From Siphonodentalium dalli (taxonomy: Eukaryota > Mollusca > Scaphopoda > Gadilida > Siphonodentaliidae): a stretch of DNA of 64,000 nucleotides. Under the pieces are notes generated by a model. That model was not told the origin of the DNA. It did no database searches and was given only the letters and a program-made list of their open reading frames with translations. The stretch is from assembly GCA_032622095.1 (NCBI GenBank), contig CP136063.1, forward strand, positions 70,161,980 through 70,225,979, in the 5' to 3' direction. Below are positions 12,571-24,489 of the stretch, piece by piece; position 1 is the stretch's first letter; each line of letters begins with the position of its first letter. Made by a program: the position numbers and the translations under genes.

Positions 12571-13034
12571 TTAACCCTTTACCCAACAGAATGGCCCTGT
12601 GCCAATGCATTCTCTTATATATGCGAGTCGACCATAGGTCGCCTCGCATATATAAGAGAATGCATTGGCTTAACACATAATAAAAATGATTAAATTGTCA
12701 AAGAATGTAGAAAAATATTATAAAAAATGTTAAAAAATGTAAGAAAAAATTATAAAATTGTTAAAGAATGTAAGAAAAAATGGTAAAAAGTGTTAAAAAA
12801 GAGTTTTTTTAGGCCAATGCATTCTCTTATATATGCGAGGCGACATATGTTCGACTCGCATATATAAGAGAATGCATTGGCACAGGGCATAACTGTAACC
12901 ATCACAATGTGGTCAATGAACCGGTTCCAATGATATCCATATTTGTATGGTGTTATTGAGACAGACCGAAGATATTTTAGGCTGTTGAAGCTTTATTTGG
13001 GCGTTTTTGGCCGCTTTGTTGGGTAAAGGGTTAA
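12571..13034. mobile_element. piggyBac-like MITE, copy 2 (inverted relative to copy 1)
   Basis: TTAA lies at 12571-12574 and 13031-13034, with the same CCCTTTACCCAACA tips as at 3480. The hairpins are at 12602-12668 and 12814-12880. The unique arm (with CGCCCAAATA reversed) is on the right here and on the left in copy 1. The central AT-rich spacer is longer, with repeated GTTAAAGAATGTAAGAAAAA phrases, which accounts for most of the 65 bp size difference. The element is noncoding and lies in intron 2. Confidence 0.75.
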
Positions 13035-13227
13035 TGGTCAATGAGTGTCCAAACTTACTGACCATCGTCGGAACCTATGCACCCGTAATTATGAAATCCA
13101 TCCCAAGCTTTTTGCTATTTTATATATCCCATTTTTAGAGAAATGTTAGCAACGTATGTGTGTATGTTCCATCTTGCAACAGTCAATATGTGTTAATTGT
13201 TAAATGGTCTCTGATTGTTTTCGTCAG

Positions 13228-13365
13228 ACAAACGTATTGGACCAACAGAATGGAGTGAATGTCTGGCCGCGGACAGCTGTAATTCTGGAGTGCAGTGGAG
13301 GCAGATACATGATATGAGCGGCGTCATCACGATGGATTTCCAGTTGTGCTCAGATCCATGTCCAG
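13228..13365 (+). CDS. TSP1 gene exon 3: first, divergent TSP1-like module
   Basis: The acceptor TTCGTCAG precedes 13228 and the donor GTTTGT follows 13365. The 138 bp exon is phase 1 at both ends. It begins DKRIGPTEWSEC and ends LCSDPCP. TEWSEC matches the opening tryptophan/cysteine motif of TSP1, and five cysteines are present, but the usual CS.TCG.G segment and basic R-layer are only weakly kept. I call it TSP1-like because of its start, size and neighbours. Confidence 0.75.
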
Positions 13366-14176
13366 GTTTGTCACTTATTACAGTCAAGTGATTGGTGTCC
13401 GGGTCAGATACTTCCGATTTCGATATAGACAAATAACTGTGATATCACTATATATCTGTATTTTAAAAAAGACAATATGAAATTACTGATATTTAAGACC
13501 ACAACATCGTTCAATCGAAAGATAGTACGCCGAACTTCTCAGAATCATTCCAGGCATTTTTGTATCAGACAGTGTTTAATTAGATAAAAACAATACGATG
13601 TTGAAACGGTAAATAATAATATTTACACACATGACAATTGATACAATATTTGGGCGACTATTCACGGACCAGAAATTGCTTACCCAAGATGGTCTAGTTT
13701 ATTGTCATGATTTTATAACGGCGGTGGTGAGTTGTTATGTACGTTTGACATGGCAAGACGTCCAGTTAAAACGCATATGTCTATGAAACCCTGTTTGAAT
13801 ACATGCTTGCAATAATAGTTCCACGAAACACAAGAGAAACATCGGGGTATTACACAGATTTAACTTCCAACGTATTCTAAAAGATATATTTCAATTAAAA
13901 ATGCTGGAATGTTCTGAAATATTTCATGTTACATTTCGTTAACAATTATTTCTAAGTGGCATATTCTTCAACGTCTTCAACGTTTTATTCAGGCTTTTAT
14001 TCAGGCATATAGACTGTATATATTCATAACATATATACATTGATAAATGAATTACGTGATACAGGACAAATCTGTACTTATTTTGAAGGACCGACCAGGA
14101 AAGCCACCGAGTGCACAAACCCGGTCTCACTGATTCTACCAATTGTACATTTTTATAAGGACCGAGCATTTTGCAT

Positions 14177-14286
14177 CAATGCCGACACTCTGGGGTAAAT
14201 GCGCCGACTCTGTTGAGTCGCTGCGCCGACTCTCTGGAGTCGATGCGCCGACTCTCTGGGGTCAATGCGCCGACTCTCTGGAGCAG
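14177..14286. repeat. 22 bp minisatellite, about five units
   Basis: The unit is close to ATGCGCCGACTCTCTGGAGT plus two bases, repeated in tandem with small changes. Each unit contains GACTC and GAGTC and can pair with itself. It lies in intron 3. Confidence 0.8.
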
Positions 14287-15745
14287 TCTTCTGGATGAAA
14301 TGGGAATGACCAATACGGTATTTTAAATGGACACACTCGGCTCAAATCTTTCCTAAGCCAATTTTGCAGGAGAAAAACTGGAAAAATAAATCCAATAACC
14401 TTCATTCGTATCTCACGTGCATCGCGAACATCCGCACAATCGTCCGTAACATATACATCGAAAACTACCACCATAACTCATAATTCAAATCGCTATTTAT
14501 TATACGAATGGTGGTCTTTATAGCAAGCGATTATTGCAATGTTTGCTGGGCTGACAAAAAAAACGTGCTATCCATTTTTACAAGTCTATATCTGGCCTGC
14601 AAATCCTCATAATAATGGGTTCATGGTTCCGATCTAATTATTTACTTCTTTATAAAACGTACGTATTCTGTTATTGACCATGCGGAACATATGTACAATT
14701 CTATGATCTGAGTGCATCCAACTAGATCATGCCATGAATCTCTATTCTTAGTTATACGCCCGTAGCTATGCGAGCGTATCCAGAGTAGATGTTAATGATA
14801 TGATATACCGCGGGTGCGTTTTCTATTACAGAACATAATTATATCTTATCCTCGATCACCTATCATCCTTTCAAGAGGTAATTTAAACATATTTTGAATT
14901 GTCGTCACGTTGTCTCCGATAAAGAGTCCATGGCTTAGTTTTACAAAACGGTCGATAACAAAGAGCGTTCCCATTTATGATGTTTTGTATCGGTTTTCAA
15001 CTTTTTCCTGCTGGATAGCTTTGCAATGTCTGTGCGTCAAGATTGATGGTTAGTGAAAATACTCTTCAATTTCCTTAATAATTGGCTTAGGACAGTTTGA
15101 TTAATCTTACTAAAATACCTGTTGAATACGGCATACGTCGGCCTGCCAGAATATCACGGTGGGCAATCAGGTGTTTTCGAGGTTGATGACTACCACGCAA
15201 TCGAAATGGCCGAAGCGAGCGCAAAGGCACAGAAACATAAGCTATGAGGAACTGACACAAAACGTAGCATTTTGACTACTACGAGCCTATGCTAGTTTAC
15301 TTTTTTTTAACAAGTTGATAGCCCATTTGTTCCAAAATATTCAGTAGTTTTATACAACATTCTGACCAAAGTTCCCAGTCGGAGGTTCGTGGAATACACC
15401 AGTGCATGTATGCATCTAGGAGAATCCTACGACTGATAACTTTGTACATAATGTTAGAGCAAACAGTGTTGCTATTGGACACAAATTAGGTATCAGCTCG
15501 TTATATAGCCGAGGGCTCCGTCCGTCCGTTCGGGAGTCCGGACATCCGTCCGTTTATACATTTGAGCCGTAGGTGGTTAGGGGAGAAGACCAAGGCAAAA
15601 GAAAGTTTGACATGATCGACCACCTAATGTCGAACAACCACATAATGTCAGTTATAATTTTGTACAGTTAAGTGGTAGTTTTTAAGTGGTCAAAACTGTC
15701 AAAAATAACAAAAGAAAGACCAACGCCCGCCCGTCGTGCCATACG

Positions 15746-16180
15746 AACATATCACCTTGTAATTGGGGGTTAATTATCGATTGTGTTGTCCATTGTCATG
15801 GTGATAGCACATGTTGTCATGGTGATTGCACGGGTTGGGGGAAAGGATACAAACATACTATATATGGGTTTCGTCCATTATTTTTTTTTACCAGAGTTTG
15901 GGCCCTTGTTTGACTGGGAAATTTGTAAATTTTGTGTCAGTTTGAACATATCACCTTGTAATTCAGGTGTTTATTATCGGTATTATGTTATCCGTTGGCA
16001 TGGTGATATTACAGCTTATATAGGGAAAAGATACAGACTTACTAAAGGTTTCGGCTATTAATTTATACCAATTTAGGGCCTTTGTTTGAATTTGATATTT
16101 TAAGACCTTGTTTTACTTGGCAATTACTGAATTTTGTATCTGTATGAACATTTCAGCTTGTAACATGGGCATGGATCATT
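15746..16180. repeat. ~200 bp tandem repeat, two units plus a partial third
   Basis: GAACATATCACCTTGTAATT starts units near 15746 and 15945, and a diverged third begins near 16145. Within units, CATGGTGATA, GGATACA and GGGCCTTTGTTTGA recur in order. Just upstream (15505-15560) is a CCGTCCGTCCG-type stretch like that at 18420. It is noncoding and lies in intron 3. Confidence 0.7.
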
Positions 16181-16228
16181 GGATTTGGTTGCGCTTTTGG
16201 TGTATTGATAGCCCAGTTCAAGTATAGG

Positions 16229-16331
16229 ATAATGGCTGAAAACTGTACATTATTTCAGGGAATGGACCGATCGAGGCCGTAGGCCGAGATTGTTCCATTC
16301 GCTGAAATAATGTACAGTTTTCAGCTATTAT
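16229..16331. repeat. Inverted repeat, ~38 bp arms
   Basis: 16229-16265 pairs with 16294-16331, both carrying CTGTACATTATTTCAG or its complement. The loop contains GAGGCCGTAGGCCGAG. It may be the core of a small foldback element. Confidence 0.75.
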
Positions 16332-17461
16332 CTGACTTAACATGGCCGATTCCATTTGTTTGATGCGTCACCTCTTATCAGAATGGATTAACCCGAAATT
16401 AGGTCAAGACACCTGAGTTACACCAGTCCACGTGTTAGGCCCAATCCACTCGCTCATTGGCTCACGTATAGCGTGACATATTGACCCATTGTCAACTTAA
16501 TGGACAGGCAGTACCCCATTGCGTTGCCGACCAACGAATGAACACGACCTACTGACAATGAGCTCCTTCTGCAATAGATTTACGAATATCATCGGGAGTT
16601 TTGCTCTTACATTTCGGTATTTGTGTTGAATTATTTATGCGGCATATTTCGGATTTTACGGAGAATTATACCTTGACTGGCAGGTTGGTGCATGCGAGCG
16701 ATATGCATAATCGGAGATTTGGTGATCTTTAAGTTTGAGATAATACTGAAGATCGAAGGACTAAATTTACATGTAAATTACTATATTAGTTTAGGCTTTA
16801 TCGTGCTAAATGCTACAACATGCCACCCGGAAACGGAATTAAATTCGAGAAATTTTAACAGTTGAAAAATCAATGCCTATTCGTTGAACGTCTGGAATTT
16901 GAATTTATACATCCCATCCCTCCCCAACCCAAGTTACGATGCTCTATATACAGGTAAATCCGTTCTATCGTGTTCTAGCTATCAATAAGAGCAATAATAT
17001 ACTTGAAAACCGTTGTCTATAGATATCTACGTACATACATCATACGCTATCATACATGCAAGTCATATAAAATGAAATCGTCCACAGTAAAATAACCGTT
17101 CACTATATTGGGTATTGAGCATCCGTTATTAAAATAATGGATCGTTGTTTGTAAAATAATGTACGATCTCGACAATAACCATCCAGTATCCTATGAACTG
17201 GACTCGATGAACAAAGGAGTGACGTCACAGCTATGTTTTAAGGGTAAAGTATACCAACTTCTTGGGTTTAGAAAATAACAAAAAATGCTCCATCCATACA
17301 ACTATTTAGTATTGTTAACTCTCTAAACTGAGCGCCGGGGCATATGCCACTTGCGCTTGTTGTTTTACTGTGCATTGCTTCTTTGTCAAACCTTTCTGAC
17401 ACTCCCCAAAGTGAAAGGGTAAAAACTAAACATTCCGTGCATATGTCATATCTCTTTTCAG

Positions 17462-17638
17462 TCGATGGAGAATACGGACAATGGACCGAATGGTCGAGAT
17501 GTGTATCTGGGGTGCCTATGCGAAAACGTCTGCGTTTCTGCGTCCACCCACCACCAGCACATGGTGGGCGTCCTTGTCCAGAGGGACTTATTGAGGAGGA
17601 CGAGGAAAGCTGTGACAATCCGCCACCAATTTCTATAG
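17462..17638 (+). CDS. TSP1 gene exon 4: second TSP1 module
   Basis: The acceptor CTTTTCAG precedes 17462 and the donor GTGAGATA follows 17638. The 177 bp exon is phase 1 at both ends. This is a clear TSP1: YGQWTEWSRC opens it, RKRLRFC forms the basic layer, and GGRPCPEG followed by EESC closes it. The segment between WSRC and the arginine layer reads VSGVP rather than the usual cysteine-glycine pair, so one cysteine of the standard six is missing. The W..W motif is a typical C-mannosylation and glycan-binding site in this family. Confidence 0.9.
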   Translation, partial: SMENTDNGPNGRDVYLGCLCENVCVSASTHHQHMVGVLVQRDLLRRTRKAVTIRHQFL

Positions 17639-18419
17639 GTGAGATAACTCAAGTGTATATACATGTACTACATATACAGACTTTGGGGTTTTTATAGATC
17701 ATTCCATTATTATCTATCCCGGCTACGACCGTACAGGTCATGTTCCACCAGTGCAAAACCTGGGAACATGCTAATGTTCTTATCTGTTATTGTGGAAACT
17801 TTATAGCTTTGAACAACCAACGAAGGGAATTATTTCTTTGTTAATACTTAATCCTTAATAATACAATTCACAGTAGGGTGGTCACAACTTGAGATTGCAT
17901 GATAGTGGGGCTTATGTGAGTCGATATTCGCAATAGACATTGGATTGATTACCCAGGATAAATCGCATGATAGTAACCGATGCAATTCAAAATAGGTTCA
18001 AAACGTTTTTTTTTTCAATGTTAGAAACTTCCCTGTCAGAAAAATAAAAAAAGTTAATTGACATATTTTTTACTGGTGGTATATATATGATATGTACAGG
18101 TGTAGCCAGAGTAGAGATTCGTGTCATGATCGATGGTTTAGAACTCCCAATTTGGCTTGAATGCCTGAATCTGGAACCTGGAAATTACATACCACAACTA
18201 GGTTGAGATTATTATTATCATGAAGCCTTGATATTATACTTTTGCTCAAAAACATCGTATGACCAGTGTACAAAGGGTGCTGCCATATTAAAACACCAAC
18301 TTCCGGTGTAAATTATGCAGATCGGCGACTGGTCAGCACATTGTTATTACGATAAGAGATCGATAATTGCGAATTTGTATCTCCCGTTTTAAACAAGCGG
18401 AACGTATTATATTATTGGT

Positions 18420-18680
18420 TCTTCGGCGATCCGTCCGTTCGCTTTCCGTTTCCGGTGATAACTTTACATACTCACCACTGAATGGAATGCAATTTCGTAT
18501 GTGGGGTTACCAACCCAAAACACAGGTCAATGTATATCTTGGGTTCCATCTGCCAATTGTCACAAGAGTTATGGTCGTTTGTTGGAATTACTGGGGCGTA
18601 TTGTTTTTTGTGTTTAGATATTTTTACGGGGTCGATACAGTTATTAATCGCGGAGGTCTGGACTTGGGGCAGGATATTTG
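18420..18680. repeat. Dispersed repeat (CCGTCCGT / GATAACTTTA family)
   Basis: GATCCGTCCGTTCG leads into TCCGGTGATAACTTTACATA, then GGAATGCAATTTCGTATGTG, then CAGGTCAATG. The same order of phrases appears twice in tandem at 53826-54112. The 106-residue open frame here follows the repeat and has no domain I recognise. It lies in intron 4. Confidence 0.6.
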
Positions 18681-19996
18681 CCGGTAAATAATTTAGTAAT
18701 CAACATCGAATTCAAAATAAATTACAATGATCAGAGAAAAAAAATTGGCCACCGACAGCGCGAACACTGATGTTCACACAAAATAATATGTAACGATATC
18801 AATGAATATCGCCTTATACGTGCATGGTACTTACTCATTATGTGCATGCCCACATACAAGTACACACCTAGATAAAAGACAAACACCGATTGAAAGCCGA
18901 CAAACAGCCTGGCTGTGTTGGCCTTTCTAAACTGCAACAAGTAGCACTGGCTGTTACACATTTCCATATAAATGGTGCACGTAACATGCAGTGTTCGACC
19001 TAACTTATCCCCTCCTTCCAAGTTACGTGGACTTAATTTGGAGATTCAAATGAGATATGTCCGTTTAAATTCCAATAAAATCACGTGCTTTCGTGGCTTA
19101 TTGAAGACTATATATAGTACCAGTTCTGTGTCTGTCTTGTAACAGACAACAGTTACTGTTATTGACAGTGTTCAATCAGAGCCGAAAAATCGTTGGCCAA
19201 CTTTTTGGCCACTTCTGTTTGTTTTGGCCAAATTAAAGAAACTTTTGACAAATTAAATTCTCATGTTCTTGTCTCACAATTATTGAATACCTCTGTTTTG
19301 TTTAACGTCTAACATTGTATATAATTAGATCCATACGTTCAAATACCGTGTCTAGGCTTATTTAACCCCACCATTGTTACTTGGAAAATATACCACTGCC
19401 CACCACCTACCATTTAGCCTTATGACAGAAACAGAATTCATTAGTCTCAATCCTCATTACGGTCTTATAGAATCTGGTGGCCATTGTTTGATAGTGCACT
19501 GACATGAGTGCCCTTTGTTACCCATTCAGCTGTGTTACCTAAACAATTAGTAGATTATCATACTATACATTTGATTCTCATGTCGCTCCCGTTTTAAAAG
19601 CAATTTGGGTTTTTGAATTAGATATCCGATTTTGGGGTTAACAAAAATTTGGCCAAATTAATGTCTTTTTGTCATTTTCGAAAAACAAAATTGGACATTG
19701 GCCAATTGGGCATATGACAGCGTGTACCATGGTTATTGATACACTGACAAATGGGATATGATATGATTATTTTATAACCTGAATCAGTTTATTGGCTGTC
19801 AATTGGGGTGCATGGTGTAAGTTGTTTCTACGTGGAATTAAGTGGTTCAATGCTGAATTGTCGCTTATATTCGGGTTTTTAAACTGAAAGCCTGCCCGAT
19901 ATGGTACATGTATGACGACTGAAATTGGTGATGAACCACATTAAAGCGATCAAAGTAAACTATCTTCTATGGCGTTGATACATGTTTCTATTTCAG

Positions 19997-20161
19997 ACGG
20001 TGGATACTCGAACTGGACGCTGGCCTACCCGTGTTCTGTGAAGTGTGGTAGCGGAACCGAGGTGTGGGAGAGGCTATGTGATAACCCTCCTGCCTCCGGA
20101 AGCGGTCGGTCATGTCCCGGTGGAGTTGTTGAGAGGAAATTAGAAGCGTGTCTGCGGTGTG
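19997..20161 (+). CDS. TSP1 gene exon 5: third TSP1 module
   Basis: The acceptor ATTTCAG precedes 19997 and the donor GTAAGTAG follows 20161. The 165 bp exon is phase 1 at both ends. It starts DGGYSNWTLAYPCSVKCGSG and includes the CSVKCG signature that exon 4 lacks, then RLCDNPP, GRSCPGG and EACLRC. It has six cysteines, the full TSP1 complement. The second tryptophan of the usual W..W..C motif is replaced (YSNWTLAYPC). NWT is a potential N-glycosylation site. Confidence 0.9.
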
Positions 20162-21148
20162 GTAAGTAGTGTGTATGTTCATTTGCAATAGGACCTTATC
20201 TAGAATGCCAGAAATGCTCGTCTTGGTTGGCCAATTGTCTGTGTTCCCATGGAAATTTTGATGTAATTTTGAGGTTCAACTCCAGAAAAAAAGAACACAA
20301 TAAATAACAATAAATAACAACGAGTGTGTCACAAAAAATTGCAGCATCGTCTCAATTTACCAGAACGCCCACAGTTCTAAATGCATGCGAATTGGCTAAA
20401 ATCATGCTATACAGACGCAAGGGGCATGTCATGGCTACTCACTGATGCTAGTTATCACCTCCAGTTAGGTAGTTCTGATAATTTGCTGTGATTGTGCCGT
20501 TGTTGAAATAAATGTATACTTTTTCATTAGTTCATTATGATCGTATCATCTCGGATGATATAGTAACAGATGTTTGGTGAAAATCTTTGCAATTCTTTGG
20601 TTAGTTTACCAATATGTACTCGACTATCTAGATAGGAACATGTTGCTCGTATTGACAGCTTGTGTCGGAAATTCCTCGCTTAATTATCCAATGTATACAT
20701 TGCAATAAGTGCCGCCAGTAAATTATTACGCCCTCTTATGGTGTATATTGGCAAGCATATCTGGCCCTGTCGTAGAATGTGATATACTAAATGTGATAAA
20801 AACGTACTCGGCATTTGCGCTCTTGAACCATGTAACAAAGATCGACAACTTTGTTCTGATTATTCATGCGCTATTCAGACCTCTATTTCAATTGAAATTG
20901 TAATGAAATAAGTCTACTACTTATTTGTTGTGATATGAACTGAGAGAAAACCCGATTGATGGAAGTATAGGAGTTTGTTTTTAATAGAGAATTAGCTCAT
21001 CTGCTTCAGAAATACTTTCTCAAAGATTTAGCAAGGCACGGCAAAAAAGTAATTGGGCGATAGTTTTTTTCGAATCAGCAGGATCATCTTTCTTATATAT
21101 ATGAATGACGTTTGCAAACTTCCATGCTGCAGTGAACTTAGTACTATA
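20162..21148. other. Intron 5, proximal part
   Basis: I see no repeat boundary or exon signal that I can support here. Confidence 0.4.
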
Positions 21149-23840
21149 TAGGAGGGACCAATACCGTGATGTTACTAAATGGTAGTGATTGTCAAACTAA
21201 CTAGTTCTAGGTTAGTAACTATTTCTAAGGTGATAAAGTATAGTTACATAATATATAGAGCTACAAACCCCCCCCTTGATTAACTTATTATACATGTTAG
21301 AGAGTAAGCTGTTCAGTTCAATGTGTAAGACAAATGATGTGTTAAATGATATGCGATATTCACAGCAAATAAACCCACAGGTCTAAACACTGGAACTTTT
21401 TTAGCAACTTTCTTCTTCTGTAGATTAGTAGGCAACACGATTCAATCTCAAAAACTCGATATTACAAAGTCTTTAGAAATCGAAATGTGGAACCAAAACA
21501 TAGTTCCTCTCATGAACAAAATAGATATACAAACAAATAATTTTACAGTCTTTTTTAAGATATGCACAATCTGGTCTTAAATGATCCCCGTCACACACGT
21601 TTCTGTCAAAAATGATCATGGTTTAAAGCCAGACTAACTATTTCTAGGCTAGTCTTAAAATACTACTTCAGGCAATACTATAGTCAGATAAACTATTTCT
21701 AGGTTATTCTATTTCCAGACTTGTAAAGTATACTCACTATATTTACAAATATTAATTGGAATGTGCGTATATGTATAAAGAACAGAGTTATGTCCCTGTG
21801 AATGTTACAGATTAATCTATTTTATTAAGTTCAATTTTGATCTTAAACGATTGATATATATATGTTCGAGATTGATGTCAATGATAAAATGAAATATTCA
21901 CAGTGAATAAACCCATGCATGTAAAAACCACAGGTCTAAACACTGGAACTTTTTTTTAGGAACGTTCTTCTGTGGATTAGTAGGCAACACAGTTCAAAAA
22001 CACCATTTCATAGTGGTAGAAATCGAAATGTTTAACCATTATTGGTTCCGTTAATGAACACGAATGGCGGGCATATATTCAAATCAATCTACTCATGTTG
22101 AAATATTAAAAATATGTGTATGTTATATTTAATGTAGCTATCATATAGATAAACAAGCATATTAAATGATGATTAATATGTAATTAATAATATATCACAT
22201 AGACGTATAGATCTAGATATAAATTGGCAATATATATTATTTTAGGAAAGAATACTGGAACAATTAGCAACTAGTTTCTGTTGATTTGAAGGCCACACAT
22301 TTCAATTCCAACACAAATTCAATATTTTACAAGGGTCAATAACAACCGAAATGTAAAAACTATATCTTCCTTTAATTAAATATTAAATGTAAAAGAATGA
22401 TAAAGTAATTAAAACATAAAAAAAATATCTACATAAAAAAACCACATCAAGCTCATAGTTTAAGTTAAACATTGGTTGCGCGGGTTATGCTGCTAATAAA
22501 GAGAATTTATTTTATAAGTTAGTCCGCGCCACCAAGGTTTAACATTTAATATTTCATTAAAGGAAGTTATAGTTTTTACATTTCGATTGTTATTGACCCT
22601 TCTAAAATATTGAGTTTGTGTTGGAATTGAAATGTGTTGCCTTCAAATCAACACAATATAGTTGCTAATTGTTCCAGTGTTCTTTCCTAAAATAATATAG
22701 ATTGCCAATTTATAGCTAGATCGATACGTTCATGTGATATATTATTAATTACATATTAATCATTATTTAACATGATTGATTATCTATGGGATAGCTACAT
22801 TAAATATAACATACACATATTTTTAATAATTGTTATACATTTCGATTTTTATCACTATGAAATGGTGTTTTTGAAATGTGTTGCTTACTAATCTACAGAA
22901 GAACGTTCCTAAAAAGTTCCAGTGTTTAGACCTGTGGTTTTTACATGTATGGTTTTATTCACTGTGTATATTTCATGTTATCATTGTCATCAATTTCTAA
23001 CATATATTAATCGTTTAAAATCTATATTGAACTTAATACAATAGATTATTATGTACCATTCACAGGGGACGTAACTCTGTTCTTTATACATATACGCACA
23101 TTCCAATTAATATTTGTAGATATAATCAGTATACTTTACAACTCTGGAAATAGTGAATAACCTAGAAATAGTTTGTCTGACTATAACCATAGCCTAGAAG
23201 TAATATTTTAAGACAGCCTAGAAACAGTTAGTCTGACTTTAAACCAAGATAAATTTTTGACAGAAACGAGTTAGATGTTATGGATGTGACGGGGCTCATT
23301 TAAAACCAGATTGTGCATATGTTAAAAAAGACTGTACAAGTATTTGTTTGTATATCTATTTTGTTCATTAGAGAAACTGTTTTGGTTCCACATTTCGATT
23401 TCTAAAGACTATCTAATATCGAGTTTTTGAGATTGAATCGTGTTGACTACTAATCTACAGAAGAAGAACGTTCCTAAAAAAGTTCCAGTGTTTAGACCTG
23501 TGGGTTTATTAGCTGTGAATATATCATACCATTTAACACATCATTCTCTAACAGATTGCACCTAACAGCTTACTCTCTAACGTGTATATGAAGTTAATCA
23601 AGGGGGTTGTACCTATGTATATTATGTAACTATACTGTATTACCTTAGAAATACTGACTAACCTAAAAACAGTTAGCCTGACTATAAACCTATGCCTTAA
23701 AATAGTGACTAACATAGAACTAGTTAGCCTGACTATAAACACATGCTTAGGAATAGTGACTAACATAGAAATAGTTAGTCTGTTAATAACTACCTTTTAG
23801 TAACATCACGGTATTGGTCCCTCATATATACTACTAATTC
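21149..23840. mobile_element. 2.7 kb foldback element with ~1.25 kb arms
   Basis: The left arm (about 21149-22390) reads as the reverse complement of the right arm (about 22542-23840). The tips share GAGGGACCAATACCGTGATG or its complement, and long stretches match almost base for base. Each arm holds three diverged copies of a phrase around CACTGGAAC...ACGTTCTTCTG, with the outer copies reading AGGTCTAAACACTGGAACTT. The ~150 bp centre has a smaller hairpin (22467-22486 with about 22520-22541, GC-rich). No protein is encoded. I could not find a clean target-site duplication, so class is unknown. It lies in intron 5. Confidence 0.8.
23628..23795. repeat. ~57 bp tandem repeat in the right foldback arm
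   Basis: Three units share ATAGTGACTAACATAGAA and AGTTAGCCTGACTATAAAC. The matching part of the left arm (about 21180-21250) has only about one unit, so the arms have diverged in copy number here. Confidence 0.7.
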
Positions 23841-24489
23841 CAGTCGACTGATTCGAGTAATCTATATGCATGTGAAAAGTTAGCCAATTTGTAGTTTCAC
23901 ACCTTTCTTTCGAATGATGGTGCCCGGGTATTATCAAAAGAGATTGTAGCATAGACACCTATATGGTCTGAAACTCCGAGGTCTAAAGTATCAGCGTCTA
24001 TGACTTAATTGTGTGGGTAATAATGCGGTCGAGGAGAGTACTTGATGTGCTTGTCACTCTGGTGGGAACCGAAATGACATTTTTCATACATCTCTTATTT
24101 GTTTAATCCTCAAGGAGCTGTCCAAAAAATGAAATTATAATCGCCAGTGATGACTACATTTTCAGAAATATCAACTGCGTCAGTAAATGTGGATGCAAGT
24201 AGTTCCCATTAATGTGTAGCACAAAAGTGGTCAGATCTATAGCATACGCCGAGTATAATGCGGGGTTTCCTAGAGTGGACTTCAAACCATAAACACAATA
24301 AATCGAATTCTAGTTCAGGTTTCCGATTGAAAATGAGATGTCAGCAGACATTACGTATATGCCACATCCATTAGAGTCACGACCTTTACGAATGGGAGAA
24401 ATATATCCACGCATTTATAGCTAGTGTTATGGGTATGATGGATTAAGTTGGGTTTCCGAAAACAAAACATACTTGTTTATAAGGTATGA

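Noticed and set aside
17268-17618. 116-codon minus-strand frame
   Set aside because: It is the antisense shadow of TSP1 exon 4, which has splice sites and domain motifs.
18367-18687. 106-codon frame with hydrophobic stretches
   Set aside because: The DNA belongs to a dispersed repeat also present at 53.8-54.1 kb, where the frame is not kept.
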